Part shown: one piece after another, positions 26,536 through 40,800 of the stretch
Layout: each line of letters opens with the position of its first letter
How positions within the stretch are numbered: the stretch's first letter is position 1
From: Serinus canaria
Lineage: Eukaryota > Chordata > Aves > Passeriformes > Fringillidae
Assembly: GCF_022539315.1 (NCBI RefSeq)
Contig: NC_066323.1
Span: forward strand, 6,611,719-6,675,718
Length of the DNA: 64,000 bases
Reading direction: 5' to 3'
Notes under the pieces: generated by a model
What the model saw: the letters and a program-made list of their open reading frames with translations, nothing else
What the model was told of the DNA's origin: nothing
Database searches by the model: none
Made by a program: the position numbers and the translations under genes

Positions 26536-28841
26536 GCCTTCTATAAGGAGACTACCTTTATTTTTATGTCCAATTTCACTTCACCTACCACGACAGAATT
26601 AAAGAAAGTCAGTGTTCTGCCTGGGAATTGTATCAATTTTGCCACAGATGCCTTTCTCCAATTTTGCTAAAACAGACCTAAAACAATGCATGCTACATAA
26701 GTATGACCTTTCCTAGCTCTTTCTGCAGAATTTTCTGGGAAGGTCTGTAGGAAGAATATTGTTTGAAATGCAATCAGATTTCTACCACACATCCTAAAAC
26801 TGCTTGTGCCAGTTTTTTTTTCCTTTACTTACATACACATGCACATATATATAAAAAAGTATAAAAATATATAAATTATATCTATTTCTAGATGTTTCAT
26901 TGCTGTTTCTGGATAAAACAAAGTATGAAATGTTAAGCTACACAGGGCCTGCCAGTGCTACTCACATAGTAAGTCCAACATTGGTTTATAGCACATCAGG
27001 ATTGGAAAGGTAAAAATTCTTGCAAGCCAGCCTGACCCTTCTCACCATTTTGAGTCAATTCTTTTTGTCAGAATTTCTGGTGCTCCAATCTGCATAGTTT
27101 TAAATTCTAGTCCCTGTATTCATGCTCACCCCTGGGAGGGGGTTAATTTTCCTCGATATTCATTCTAAATTTACTCTGCCTTAATTCCATCATTTTATGA
27201 GATTAAAATCAATCAGATTCACTTTTACCTTTTAGGTAAGAAAGGTGCACTTCTAATCTTCAAAGTGAAACTTGAATCTTGCTGTATTGAGACAATTTTG
27301 CTATCCCCCTCTTTATTAAATTGCAGATTTTACATGAGCATTCCCAAAGGAATAGAACAGAGAGACTCAGGAATAAGTAAATGAAAGATGAGATGGATAT
27401 AAATACTCCTTTAACCCCTGAGCAAGACTTTCACATTAGTCACTTTGTGGACTAAAAGCCTGAAAGATCCCCAAAAGCTTTATAAGCATCAATAATATTT
27501 GCAATGATGTAAGCCAGAGGCAGTGATGTAAATTCTGCAGCCCCTAATTGAATAAAACACCCATGGAAGTCAATAGGAATTGCAGTCAATTAAGCTATAA
27601 ATATTTCAGGTCTTGAGCTTTTTCATAATGTTACTACATGGCACCTCTGAGTACTTCCATCTGTGCAGGGCAATGGTGCTCAAAGCCTCTGTGGAGCAGA
27701 CAGGGCTGGGGCAGGCACACAAGGCCAGGTGAGTCCCAGCACCTCCTGGCAGGGCACCAGTTCACTTATCCAGGTGAGAATATGAGGCTGCTTTCACCTG
27801 AAGGCATCAAGCAGCAAGGGCAGTTATATGGATGGGGTTGAATTTAGCTCAAATTTTAGGTGAAATGGTAAAAAAGATGAAATCCTCATGGAATTTGATG
27901 TGTGTGCTCAGAGCCCATCAGAGGAATGCAATTTCTCTGACCAAGTGAGCCCAAGCTGTATTCAGAGCTGTTAACTACTTACCAGTAAATGGGTAGGTGT
28001 GTGGTGAGCCCTGCCATGGACAGAACAGTTCATCCTGTCCTTGGCTGTCACACCCTAACTCTGCTTGATCCCAGCTGAGAAACGAGAGCCACACGTGCTG
28101 CTTTGAGCAGTGGCAGGGGAAGGAGGGTTTGTGTGCAGCCCTGGCACTGAGGGTGGTTTAGGACCTCTCCTGCTGCTGGAGACAGGGCTGTGGCTGCCAG
28201 AAGCCATTCACATTGCTCTGTGTCAGGAGCTTCACGAAAGCACACAATAATGCATGTAATGAGTCTCCAGAATCACATTTGTGAGGCCTGCAGAATGTTT
28301 CTCTTTCCCAATGTGAATTACTGAGTCATCCTCTTCATGTGAGACAGGCTGAATTCTCTTCCCAAAGAGCTCCTTTGAATCACTATCACCACCAGATAAC
28401 AGATGTTGCTCTCCAGGAAAGTTTTTTCATACGAGCTCTTATAATCATGGGGATTATTTCAACTTGACCTTGTAACTCCAACAGAAAAACAGGATGAACT
28501 GGGGGGTCTCAGAGGGATGTGTGATGCAGTACTTTGCATATCTAAGTAACTAGGCCTTGAACAACATGGCTACTCAAAAAACTACACAAAGAGTAAGTGG
28601 AACACCCATAGTCTTATTAGGTAAATACTACTAATCCCCAGTTCACACAGGGGAGGAAACAAGCCCTGAAGTGTTTAATGGACTTGTCTGGCATCACACA
28701 GCAGCTACACAACAATTCAGCAATAAGTGATGTAATGTTCAAAAGCATCTGTCTTTGAAACTTAGATCCTGTGGATGTGCAATGAAACTCAAGTTAAATA
28801 TTTTGAAAATAGGACTAAAATTATAAATTGGAAGCTTTGAG
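26536..28841. other. Intergenic DNA without recognised features
   Basis: No gene recognised. An AT-rich TATA-type patch lies at about 26845-26885. Confidence 0.4.
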
Positions 28842-28921
28842 TAAAGTTCTCTAAATGCCCATCTTCTGCCCACTTGTGCTTTAAAGTTCTCTAAATGCCC
28901 ATCTTCTGCCCACTTGTGTTC
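28842..28921. repeat. 40-bp perfect-length tandem duplication
   Basis: Two adjacent 40-bp units, 28842-28881 and 28882-28921, each begin TAAAGTTCTCTAAATGCCC and end in CCCACTTGTG plus four bases. They differ only at the last few positions, so the duplication is recent. Confidence 0.92.
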
Positions 28922-31794
28922 TAAACCACAAGACATTTTCTCTCTCATTACTTGCTCAAAGTGAACCGTACCACACACTTTAGACACATTGGAAGTGCTG
29001 TAACACTTTCCAAATTTCAGCCTTTCTTACGATGAATATTGCTGGGCAAGCAGCAGTAACTTTCCTTCTGCATGCTTTTGTTGTGGTCCTGAATTGCAGT
29101 TTTGGATGATGAAGCACATTTTCACCACTCTTTTTTCAAAAATGCCAGTAACTGACAGTTTAAAATGAGACATTTACATTGCAACTATTCTGTGCCTTCT
29201 GGGGCCACTTTAACTAAGTTCATGCAATTAAATTATTCTCTAATGCTCTGAAAACACACATACCATGATTTCACACCAGAGTTTTGGAAGTTAGATCACC
29301 AGATCCCAGAAGCAACAGAGCTATGCTTACTCATAGCAGAGGATGGTCAGGCCCAGGTAATGAAATAAGATCCTGGGTTCCAAACAGTGATAAAAAAATA
29401 CAAACCCATAAGGCTTTGGTTTGATAAAAATGAATTAGTAAACTTTTCATCTGATGTTTTCATTAACTACTACAGTCACAAATTAAAACTCACAGTATTC
29501 CTGTGAGATATACATCCAGAGAGATACTGCTCATTAAAAAACCTACAAACCAACCAACCAAAAATGTAATCTATTCCAGATCATGGAGAGATGATGTCTG
29601 CCAGATAAAATAATCCATCAGATCAGGAGAACTGACCTCCAACAGCAAAGGCCACAGTTCAGGCTGAGCTGTCCAGAGCAGAGATAGCACCAATCCTGTT
29701 ATCAATAGTAATTTACTTTGTCATACTGCTGTGTTTAGGAACTATTATTCCCTCAATGACAATTCACCTTAATTTATTCTTTGCCTTCTATTTCTCAAGG
29801 GATAAGGAGTTTGGGCTACTCAATGTTTTTAGACATTCTTGAACTTATCCAGCCTGTCTCAGTCTCTCCTGGAGAGACTTCTCCTTTTGGCTTCTCTTTT
29901 GCCATCCTGACATATCCCCCCTTGCATGAGCCTCTCCTTGGTTTTCAGCCTTGCCATACTTTCCCATCCTGGTCTGAAGCCTGACTTTTTGTCAGTAGAT
30001 CAGTTTGTGCTGTTCATTATTCCTCTCCTCAGGGTCACAGATACCTTGCCTGAATTATTGGCAGTTATTCTCTGCACAGTACAGATATGGAGGATTTTCA
30101 AGTTGGAAAGAGAAATGGTGAAGTAGATAGACAGAAAGATAAAGACTGAGGCTTGTTACCCACCATCTTCTCCAGGAAGGTTTACCTCTGAATCTCTCAT
30201 TTGAAAACCTCCTTTCCTAATAACCTGCCTTCTCTACATGTCATCGTGTTATTTCTCTGTCAAAAGACACCACCTAGAATAATACAAAACTATCATTTTG
30301 AGGTTCTGCTTCCCAGATTACTATAAATAGTGGAATCATATGGAATGCGGATAAACATTAGATAACAAGAAATTTTCTTTGAGCTTACTGATTTTTTCCC
30401 TCTGCAATGCAAGCATTTAATATTATTCATCTCCTAAACTGCTTAAAAGTGATACCCAGCACACAGATGTCAAAAAACAGCAACAATTTTTAGAAAGGAG
30501 AAACTTTCTGAACAAACATATTTTCTCAACAGCCTGATGAAAAGATCATTTTCATCTCAGACTTTTAAAATTGTCACTCTGAATTCTCTTCTCTCTCTCA
30601 CATATACACATCCAGACTCACTGCTGCACTCCAGTTGTTTTGATAATGCAAAGCTATCATAAACAGATCTGAACACATAGCAGCACCTGAGATTTAGCAA
30701 CTGGAATTTACCATGCTAAATTAAGTGCCCCAATATATTTTTCTACTGGAGAAAAGTGTGAGCCAAAATTACACTCTTTATATATTTTCAGTAAGCAGAA
30801 AATGGAGTAAAATAAATACATGTTTTATTCTGGTTTATATATACCATGCCCATCAGGACAGGTGAGATTGCCAGGATGTGTAGGTGCACATATATTAAGA
30901 AGCAAACAGTAATTCTGATGAGACAGTTACTAATTTGAACTTTGATATATTGGCAATTCTACAGAAAAACAATACAATCACCTTGTCAATTGTCCTTCTC
31001 TCCCAGGAAGCCATCACACAAACAAGGAACTGTGCCAGAGGAATTCTAAGGGGGGTCATTTAAAACAGCAACAACAAAAGCCAAACGAAACCACCCCAAA
31101 CCAACCCCTTCAGTCACATCCCTCACAACCCAGATTACACTAAACACTTCACAGAAACTTCTGAGGTCATTGAGAACATCTGAATAGATTTATTTTTTTT
31201 TGCCTCTTTTCTCATGTATTGTTTAGGTGCCTTCTCATGCAAAAGAACAAAATCTGGGCCCATTCTGTGAGGCAATGACCACCAACAGCTTACAGTACTG
31301 ATCCCAGTGCCAGAAAACAGGTTTGCAGCCTGAAGGCTCTATTTTCTCATTGTCCATAGCTGAGCAAAGAGTCACCTGTGAGCCTGCAGGTGGCTATTCA
31401 ACAGACAACATTTAAAAACAACAAGAGTTCAACATCTTCAGCACCCTATGGGACAGGACTCCTTTCTGGATTTTCAGCTCCCAGCTGATGTGGTCTAATA
31501 TACACATACAGCACAATGAAGAGTATCCAGAACTTCCCATTTGCCTGAGAGGCAGCCACACTTCAAGCTCTGAAATCTGCATTACAACACTCGGTGGGTT
31601 TCTTATTTTTAATTAATTCTTCTGAAAATATTTTGGGGATGATTGGATGTATATGGTGATTGCAGTGCTAAGAGAGGCTGTGGGGTTTATAACTGCAAAG
31701 AGAATAAAATCCTGCCCTCCTGTATATGCAGCAATACTAAGATTTCATTGTTCACATTAGGCAAAACCTCTAATTTCAAGGTCAGCTACATGTA
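28922..31794. other. Intergenic DNA without recognised features
   Basis: No gene or dispersed repeat recognised. An RE1-like pair of half-sites at 31437-31456 is discussed under findings. Confidence 0.4.
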
Positions 31795-31826
31795 TAACAA
31801 CAACAACAACAACAACAACAACAAAA
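31795..31826. repeat. (CAA)n microsatellite
   Basis: About nine tandem AAC/CAA triplets, ending in AAAACAAAG. Confidence 0.9.
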
Positions 31827-34800
31827 CAAAGTATTGATGCTCAATGCTTTGAACAAATCCAGACAGGACAGTTAATAAAATAGAAAATTCCTCACTTACC
31901 TCAATAGTTGTAAGCTGTTATTTCATACTCTGTAAACTTTCCCTCCCTGCTAACTAAACAAAAGTTCTACAATCTCGATGCTAGAATAGCTCTCAAATAC
32001 ATACTGCAGAATACCAAAAAAGAGAAAGCCTATGTTGTCCTTACTAGCAGGCATCTCTCCAGGGATGATTGGTCATTACCCTGGCAACCCTCACAAATGG
32101 CAAATGACGTAAAGAGAGTGGGAAAAAAAGCCACTGAGAGAAGAAAGCACTATATGCATTATAGATAGTTCTGGGAATCCATGCTCACATATGCATTAAA
32201 TGGCTTCAGAGGAGCACAGGGACCTCCCATTTTGCAGAGCTGCCTGCTGAGGTGAATAAGAAACTTTCTAATTTTTTTCTTAATCAAAACATTGGGAGCA
32301 TCTCTAAGTATTTAATTGAAGCAAATTGGGGGTTGATTATTTTAATAATTCAGACACTGGGTTTATTCTCTTTTATTTTTTCAATTCTGTTTAAATTTCC
32401 CATTAAAATAGCTCACAGTCATATTCAGACAAGGGTGGATGCATTTTTCATTATTCCTTTTCACCTTATTTGTTGTTACATAAAGTTACCTATTTTTATA
32501 TTTATTCCCTTTATGTCTCATACCCTCATTTTTCCCTAACAATTCATTTGTACAAATTGTACAAGAGTTCCCATGTTTATGTCATTAAAACATTAGCCAT
32601 TTTATTCAGTGTTACTGATAATTATGCCTAAAGAAGATGTAGCTCTAGCCAAACACCAGGGGACAAAATAAAAAGCATTTTGCTATTTTTGCACAGAATG
32701 TTTACAGTGAATTTGACCATACTATGAGCTGTCTGTCACACAGCAGGATGAATTTGGGTGTGGTTACTTCTTCCACAATTAGATTTTTAAAAGCACAAGT
32801 AAGATAAAAAAGAAATCTGCTTTGAGATTGTTTAGCATTTGCACCACTCTACCATTCAGTAAAACTGAAGGAATTCCGGGTACAAAACCCAAGAAAAGCA
32901 TCTTCCACCCCTGCTTGCATGTGTTACCAATTACAATCCAGGATCAGGCATCCTTCCCCTTGCTCTTCTTTAGACCTCAGATTGCTGCATTCTTAGATGT
33001 GCAAAAAACAACTTTCCAAGAGCATACTGGAGAGCATTAGCACTCGGATAATTTCATACCCTAAAGGAAAGGGCACAATTCTCTGAAATAAGAAGTGAAG
33101 AAGTAAGTGAGGTGAGGTGGCTGCTCTAACCACTTAGCTATTATGTAAAAGTTGGATGGAAATGGCTCTACCATGACAACTGAGGCTCCTGCTGAACTGA
33201 TGAAAACATGTTAGATGTATTTGAACTCTGCCCCACTCCAAACCTGAACTGAAATGGAAGTAACCAGCAGCTTCCACGAGGATATTTCTGTCCCTGCATG
33301 CCTAAATTCAATTAGTTACATTTTTATGGAGTAAAAGTTAGCACTCACTGCAATTCGGATTGTTATTGTTTTCCAAATCTACTACTCCATTGCAATCAGG
33401 AGGAAGGTGTTACACTTGTATCATGACAATTTTCCAAAAAGCTTGAATGAGCCATTGGAAGTGACTGAGTTTTATGACCAAAGAAGTAATGAACAGAAAG
33501 GATACTCCATAATGCTCCATTAGGTGTACTTTATTTATTTGCTGAAAACAACTTATTTTTAATTATTTAAACTCTGGCAACATCATACTACCAAATGTTC
33601 TGCTGGATTGTAATTGACAAATATCTTGGTCTGAGCAAAGTGAAATCTCAGTGTAACATTACCTCTGATATTACATCTTTTTCCTGACAGGAGGACAAGG
33701 ATTACTTTGTGTCTAGAAACCACAGAAAGCAAAGTTTGCCATTTGTACAGGGCCAATGAAAGCTCTATGTTCCCATAAATCTTCACCCTGATGGTCCAAA
33801 TCTAAGCTTCTCTTTTTTTTCTTTTACAATTACTCTTTGCTGAAATTGAAATCAAACTATGAACTTTCCGCCAACCTTCCACTCATTACCAAAACCAAAC
33901 AAAACTCCTACCATTGGTGTTCCCAAAGCTGCTTTTGTAAGAACAAATGTGGTCTGCCATGGAAATATATAGTATGAAATGTTAGAAGATGTAAGACTAA
34001 AAGTATTGAAAGATACAAAAACTTCGTGTGTTTTTGCAACACAGATGGCACAGAGATTTCTGTGTTTTGTGGTCTTAACAAAACCTTCATATTTTCAGAT
34101 CATATCCAGGCCTGTCAACTTGCCTTTGTCTGAGCATGTGAGACTGACTCATGTGAATGTTCTGGGCAGCACAACAGGGACAAATCCAGCCAGTGAGTGG
34201 GGAGATGGGGAAGACACTGGTACTAAGCTTCACCAGGAAAAAAGAGTTTTTAATGGAGTCTTAGGAAGAGGCACGAATAAAAACAGGGTTGCCAGTCCTT
34301 AAAGGACCCTTTCTATACACTGGTATAATTTGCCAACACATTAGCAAATTAAATTAAAAATTCATCAGTATGTTAAAAAAGACTGGAGACAGGAATCACT
34401 CTAAGTAAATTATTACTGATTTTAAGTGATTCATCTCAGAAAAGCATCAGCTCACTCAAGTGAGTGGGAATTTAAAGTTTTCAGCATTTTTCTGGCTCAA
34501 CTGTTCAAATGCTTGTGAAATGCATCCTTTTGCAGAATCCATTCACTTAACTATGCCTGTAGCGACCTGGTGTAAAGGACAATCATCCCTTCTCCACACT
34601 TTCCAAATTCTGTCTTTTCTCTTAAGTGTGCCTACTCCAGTCTGGTTTTTAGCTGGAAAAAAAAAAGCTCAGGTTTTAGCAGGCCAAATGTTCCTTATGC
34701 CACAGAGTTACAGAAAAAAATCCCAAACCTATCAGAACATATTATCTCTCCAAAAGCCCTTACAATGTCACGTCATGTAAACATCAAACGGGAGAATGAT

Positions 34801-37800
34801 GATTTTTGTTTCCCAGGCTATAGATATGATTCTGAATGCCCTGTTGAGTAAGGACAATATATTCTTTTTCCTTCTCCGTCCTTCTAGAAGAAGGACAGAC
34901 GTGTGCCTTGCCAGATGATGCCAAACCCATTATTAGTGTCCTTGCACTTCTCCATTAGCAATATTGCAGCAAGACCAGCTGATGTCAAGGGTGTTCATGT
35001 TGAAAGATAACAACATTCCTTAAGAGGAGAAATTACAGCCTTTTAGCATTCTTTGGCTTTCCCACAATTTAGCTTTATCTGGGAACATTATTACAGTGAA
35101 ACTCAGTGAGATAAATGAAGGAATAGCAAGTACTAACTTTCAGAAGATGCAAACATCTGAACAGGAACACATTGCTGTAAAGCAGTATCCTTCACTCCCC
35201 CATTTTAATCCAACCCATAGACACAGTCTGCATTTTAAGACAGATCCATCCAAACACAGGATGACTCCGTATTCTTCCCAGTTCCTGCCTTTGTCATCCA
35301 GCACCCTAGTGACACCGACCCACCTCTGCTGACCCTATCAACCCTGTCCTAAAATACTCCAGTGGGTGACAATCACTGTAATGGAGAATGCTGGGGCAGG
35401 AACCTGGAGCAGTTCTGACCAGAGGGGACAACAGCAAGTCCCATCATCCCAACATGGGGCCCTGTCCCACACGGGCAAGGTCACCTGTGCAGGTGACACC
35501 TGCAGAGTCTTTGCTCACTCACTTTCAGGGCTGCTGGTTCACACTGGCCAACCCAGCCAACCAAACCACAGTCCTGAGAGGTGCTGCAGCCTCACAGCTT
35601 GGACTGCAATTCACTGTAAGCAGCAGATCTGAGGTGCCCAGCACTGGCTCTCCCTGTGCTGGCACTGGTGACCTAAGAGCACTTGTACACACGTAGAGAA
35701 ACCGTGTCTGCAGCTTTGATTAAGGCAGATCTAAACAAGCCATTGAAAATAAGCAGCTTCTGGGAAGTACAGCTTAAAAGGCCTGGCTTCCTCTAGTTTT
35801 GTTTCATGTTTAGATTCTTTTGTGTGTCTCAAAAAAGCAAAAATTTCTGATCAAAGCTTTTACTAGGATAAAGATACTCATGCAGTCTGTGTTCTACATG
35901 GATGATCTGTTGCCAGCTAATATAAGGCAGCTTATGCTGCAACCTTATAACTTTTGGAAGCAATCAAAAAGGTAGCATGAGCCCAGTTTCCTAAAACACT
36001 GGTTTAAAAATACCTGAGACTTGCTTACATCAGTTCTCCCTGCTGTAAGCACCCCACAGTGCTAGACTGTTTTCCATCTCTATTTTTCTTGAATGGCCAA
36101 AGAAATCAAGTAATTAATAAATACAAAATACCAAGATTTTCATGGAGTGGTGCTTTTATATGCTGTTTATGCCCTGTGAGAAAAAACATCACTGAACACC
36201 CTTCTAGCCAAGATACTCTATGCCACACCTAATTCTCATTTATAGGAGTAAATAATGATGAGTATCCATGTAAGCTGACATATCAGGACTCAAGAAAAAT
36301 CCATCATCAGCAGATCTGCTCAGGTTCTCCATTGTACATCTTTTTCTGATGACACTTGGAAGCACTCATTCCTCTCCATTTCACTTGCAAGGAAGATGTC
36401 TCGAGCCTGATGCACAGAGTTTTGCTGTGAAATAAAAGACACTGTGTCAGTGTGGTGAGAGAGAAGAATCGGTCTCCAAGATAACCACACAAGCAGAAGA
36501 CAAAGGGATTGCAAATGTGCATTTGATAGAAAAGTCAGAATTCTTACATTAGTCATAAAATATGCCATGAACATATCTGTTAAAGCAATTTCAAATCATC
36601 AAACAATAAACATCAACAAATGCAAAGATCTTATATATACCATCCCAATACTTTTTAAAATGGAGCATAATAATGCAGATGTGTGTTGATGCTGTAACTC
36701 AGCAGCTGACACTTTTGAACAGCTGTAGCATGACTGCTCTATGATAGATCTTTTGTGAATAAATATTCAGAAAAAGCACTGCAATCTGAAATTTCCCTCT
36801 ATAAACTGGTATTCTTAACAGAAACAAACCCTTTTCTCATCAGACTTCTTGCTGCAATGCAACTGCATTGCTCTACATGCTCATTTTGGATGACAGAGTA
36901 CCTACTTGTCACAGTAACAACATGAATGAATTCAAGAAGGGACAATCACTTTGCAAACATGCCATCCAGCAAAAACACTGTTGTTTTACCTCACTACTGT
37001 TTCATAATTTAGTTTACAACAATATAAATATCTATTTGGTGATACAGTAATGCATAAATCTAAACCCCCAAGCCAATACTTTGGTTTTTGAAGCCCAGCA
37101 GAAATAATGCTGCTCTCACTTGTATTCCAAACCCTGCAGCACTTTGTGGATTGCCAGTGTCTCTGCCCCTGCTTTGCCTGAGCCCTCTCCTGGTGGCAGA
37201 GCACACAGGACAAATCACACCAACACCTCCCCTGCACAACAAACACTTCCTGAAGCCAAGTGCAAAGAGCTTGCTAAAATAAACCAAGATTCCAGACTGA
37301 ATGGCGACACAAAACATGTCACCAGGTCTGTAGGTGAGCACCCCCCTACAGCTCTGCTCCCCACTCTGCCTCATTTCACCCACAGAGCCTCCAGACAGCA
37401 CCACAGCTTGAAAATGCTACTGAGGCAAGCCAGCAGCTTGTGGAAAGCTAGGAACAGGGATTTGAACCTTGTCATGCTGCATCTGGCCAGGGAGCAGATC
37501 CTTGCTCCATGCTACCTGCTTGGCTCTCACAACCACATTGCCACTGCCACTGTGGGAAGTGCAGGGGATCAATGCCCTCATTAATGGCAGGGCTCAGGTG
37601 ACACAAAGATCTTCTGTTTGTCAGGCTAAGCCGGCTCCCAGCTGTAAGGAGCTTTGTTTCTGCAGATGAGAGGTACTGAGCCAGGTCAGGGTTGGCCCAG
37701 CTGCCAAGACAATAAGCCCTGCAAGAATCCAAAGTGACTACAGACCAAGAACTAAGCCTGAAACAGTGAGTTCTGACAGGGCTGAGCCAAGTGAGACATA

Positions 37801-40800
37801 TGTGCACAAGAGACTCATTTGAGAAGGGCAATACAGGCACACTTCAGTTCTGGCCAGAGCCAGCTCAGCCCAGAAGACCAATTACCTCAGAACCAGTTCC
37901 AGGCAAGTATTGCTGTACATTGCTGATCAAATCCGGCTCTGTGATTCCTTACTCTGCCTGATCTAAACAATGAAAGGGTCTGGAGGCCTCTAATGTGATT
38001 TCCCACGAACCACTTACAGTACAGCACTATAAAGTAGCTCTGTTATTACATGGTTTTACCCCCTATTCTCCAGCATATCCTAGTCACTATCACTCCAGGC
38101 AGTCAGATGGAAGCTCAGCATGCTCTCTGAAATTGAGTCAGGCCATCCATTGGTGAGGGAAAGTTGACTGTGCATTAATAGCAAGCACCATCACATCTTC
38201 CTTCAGTCGTGTTCTACAATAAGAGTGAGTCATGGGTCTTTTGCAGAACTAGTTAAACACACCAGAAGAAGATTCTGGAACACAGAGCCTCAGGACTGCC
38301 TTGCTGGAGTCACAGAGAGATTTCAGACACATTTACTTTCCTCAGAATTTTCAATTGCTAAGAACCAAATAGCCTCTACAGTGGTTATCCAGGTTTAAGG
38401 TGTGTCTGTCGTTATGCGTTTTATATGAAACAGAATTCAGTGCTTGGACTTCAGTTTGAGATAAGAACCTGAAAGTCATTGTGCCAGTGTTGATGCTTCT
38501 TAGTGAGGCTCAGCATTGAATTTCTGTTCTTGCTCATTTTCTGCAGAAGGAGAATGATACTCAGCATTCCTGTGAGGAAGGGGAGTATTTAAATTGACAA
38601 AGCACCCAAGTACTTTAGCAAAGAAAGTGGAAAGCTGAGAGGTCATACAAAGTTTTTGAGTGAATAAGTATTAATGATTATTTTGCTTTTTCATCTACAG
38701 ATGCTTTCCTAGTTCACGTAAACATTTAAGACCTCATCTGAAAATAGGAAAAATAAAACCTTTAACATGCATTTTGCAATCAAGAAACAAGGAGGAACCC
38801 AGACATGATGAATAAGCCATTGTCCCAGCCAGTCTGCCAGCACTGCAGCCTGGGAGATTGGCTGGCAGTTGTATGGCACAGCTCAAAAGCAACAGGCCAT
38901 CAGCCACCCCATGGGGAAGTGCTGCTTGTTGAGAAACAAAAAATCATTCTGTTCAGTTTTGGCTTGACATGTACATTACTTTCTACATTGCTTTATGTCA
39001 CCAAAAAGGTGAATGAACTTGCTTGAAACAATGAAGCTTTAAAAATCTCAAAGCAATAATTAGGAAACTTCTGTTTCTTCAGATTATCACTGATGGAATT
39101 AATTTTTGCCTATGAGTTAGCACCATAATTTGATGTCTTGGTTCATGCCTCACTTTTAAATGATTCTTCTCTTTATTTCCCTGGACAATTTATGTCAGTG
39201 TCTGCCTCCAGGATTACTGTATAATGTCAGGTACAATAAATCAGTATGTGATATTCCCATGAAAAGCACATGGTTTGTGTTACACCTGCATTCACAACTC
39301 CTGCCAAGATGACTACTTTTACCAATATGGGAACCTAGATAAAACACAGTTATTGTTCCTATCTACCTTGATTTGATAATCCTTGCTTCTGATAAAACTA
39401 AGCAAAAATTATTAAAAGACCCCCAAACATTTGGGTTCATTATGGAAAGGGGTAGCAAAATTACAGATTTCAGCTGCTCTTATGCAAATGTAGGATGATG
39501 TGCAGGAGTTCACTGAAATAATCTGAAATTTGCAAGTCTGTAAGTCAGGTTAGACTCTGCTGAAAACAGATGTCTCAAGTCTATTTCTCTTGTGCATGGA
39601 ACAGTGTAGGGTTATCTACCTGCTGCAAAGCAAAGTCACTGCAGAAACCTCAGTGATGATGCTCTGCACACTTTGCACAGGAAACGCCTGGAACAGTACA
39701 AGGAAGACAAAAGTAGGACCTAGAGAGCTGTCAGTCTATATTTCCTTCCCCTTATACTCCAGACTTCTTCTGAATTGCATGGATTCGGCTTTGTTCCTTA
39801 TGGCTATCAAATCCTGAGGCTTCTGGATACCAACATGATTTCCAGGGTATGTTCATGTGTTGAAGAAATATTGAAGAAAACTAAAGCAGCAGAATGCTGT
39901 GTTGGTTTCTGTCTTGCAGATCAGTCTCAAGCAGCTGTTGTGCAGAGAGCAGGGTCTGGCCTAAAGTATCACTTATCACATGAATACAAGGAATCATCAC
40001 TGCCAAATAAAGTACAAGAAGGAGCTAAGTGAAGAACCCCTGGCATGGTAATTCCAAATTTTCTGAACTGCTTTTCCCATCTGCAATTAATTCCTCCTCC
40101 TCAAAGAACTATGACTTGAGTATTAGTGCCACACACTGGAAATCATGATAACATACTCACTTGAAAATATTTCATAACACAAAATGAAGGTGCACTGGCT
40201 TTATGATGTATAGTTAAAGATACAGCAGGATTTATCTTTCTATCCTATAAATGATAAAAGAATTTCTTAATTGCATGATTAAACTATGACGTTTGCTCCT
40301 TAAGAAACAGAGATTCAAACTGTGTGTCAAACTAAGTTCCTTGCCCTTGAGAGTTAGTAAATCAAATAATCTCCTTGTACTGTCATAATTGTGCTTATAA
40401 AACCCAACTCAAGTGGTTGTCCCTTGGAACCGTTGGATTTTACTACTTTTCTTATGTTTTGACCCCCTCCCCCTTAAAGAGGGATTGCTCTTCATCAGCC
40501 CAATGTTAACTGCAGCATCTTAGGAGCTGCAGTACAAACACACAGATTGAGGCTGCTTTTCCTCTTCACCAGCATGAAGTTTGCTGAGATTTGTAGTGAT
40601 TTGTTAAATTCTCAACAGCTTTAACAAGGTAATTTATTCAGCTTCCAGAACAAAACTACTGGGTACATCAAATGTGTGCCTCCTTGATTAAATTCAGTGT
40701 AAGTAGGGAGGTATAACTGAAACTTAAGTCACAGGTTAGGAAAAAACCTTAAAGTTTTGTAGGAAGTTCTGAACTCCCCATCCAAGTAAGACACAGCGAG

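Noticed and set aside
37120..37584. 154-codon plus-strand open frame
   Set aside because: No motif or domain recognised; overlapping frames of similar size exist on the other strand, so it is likely chance.
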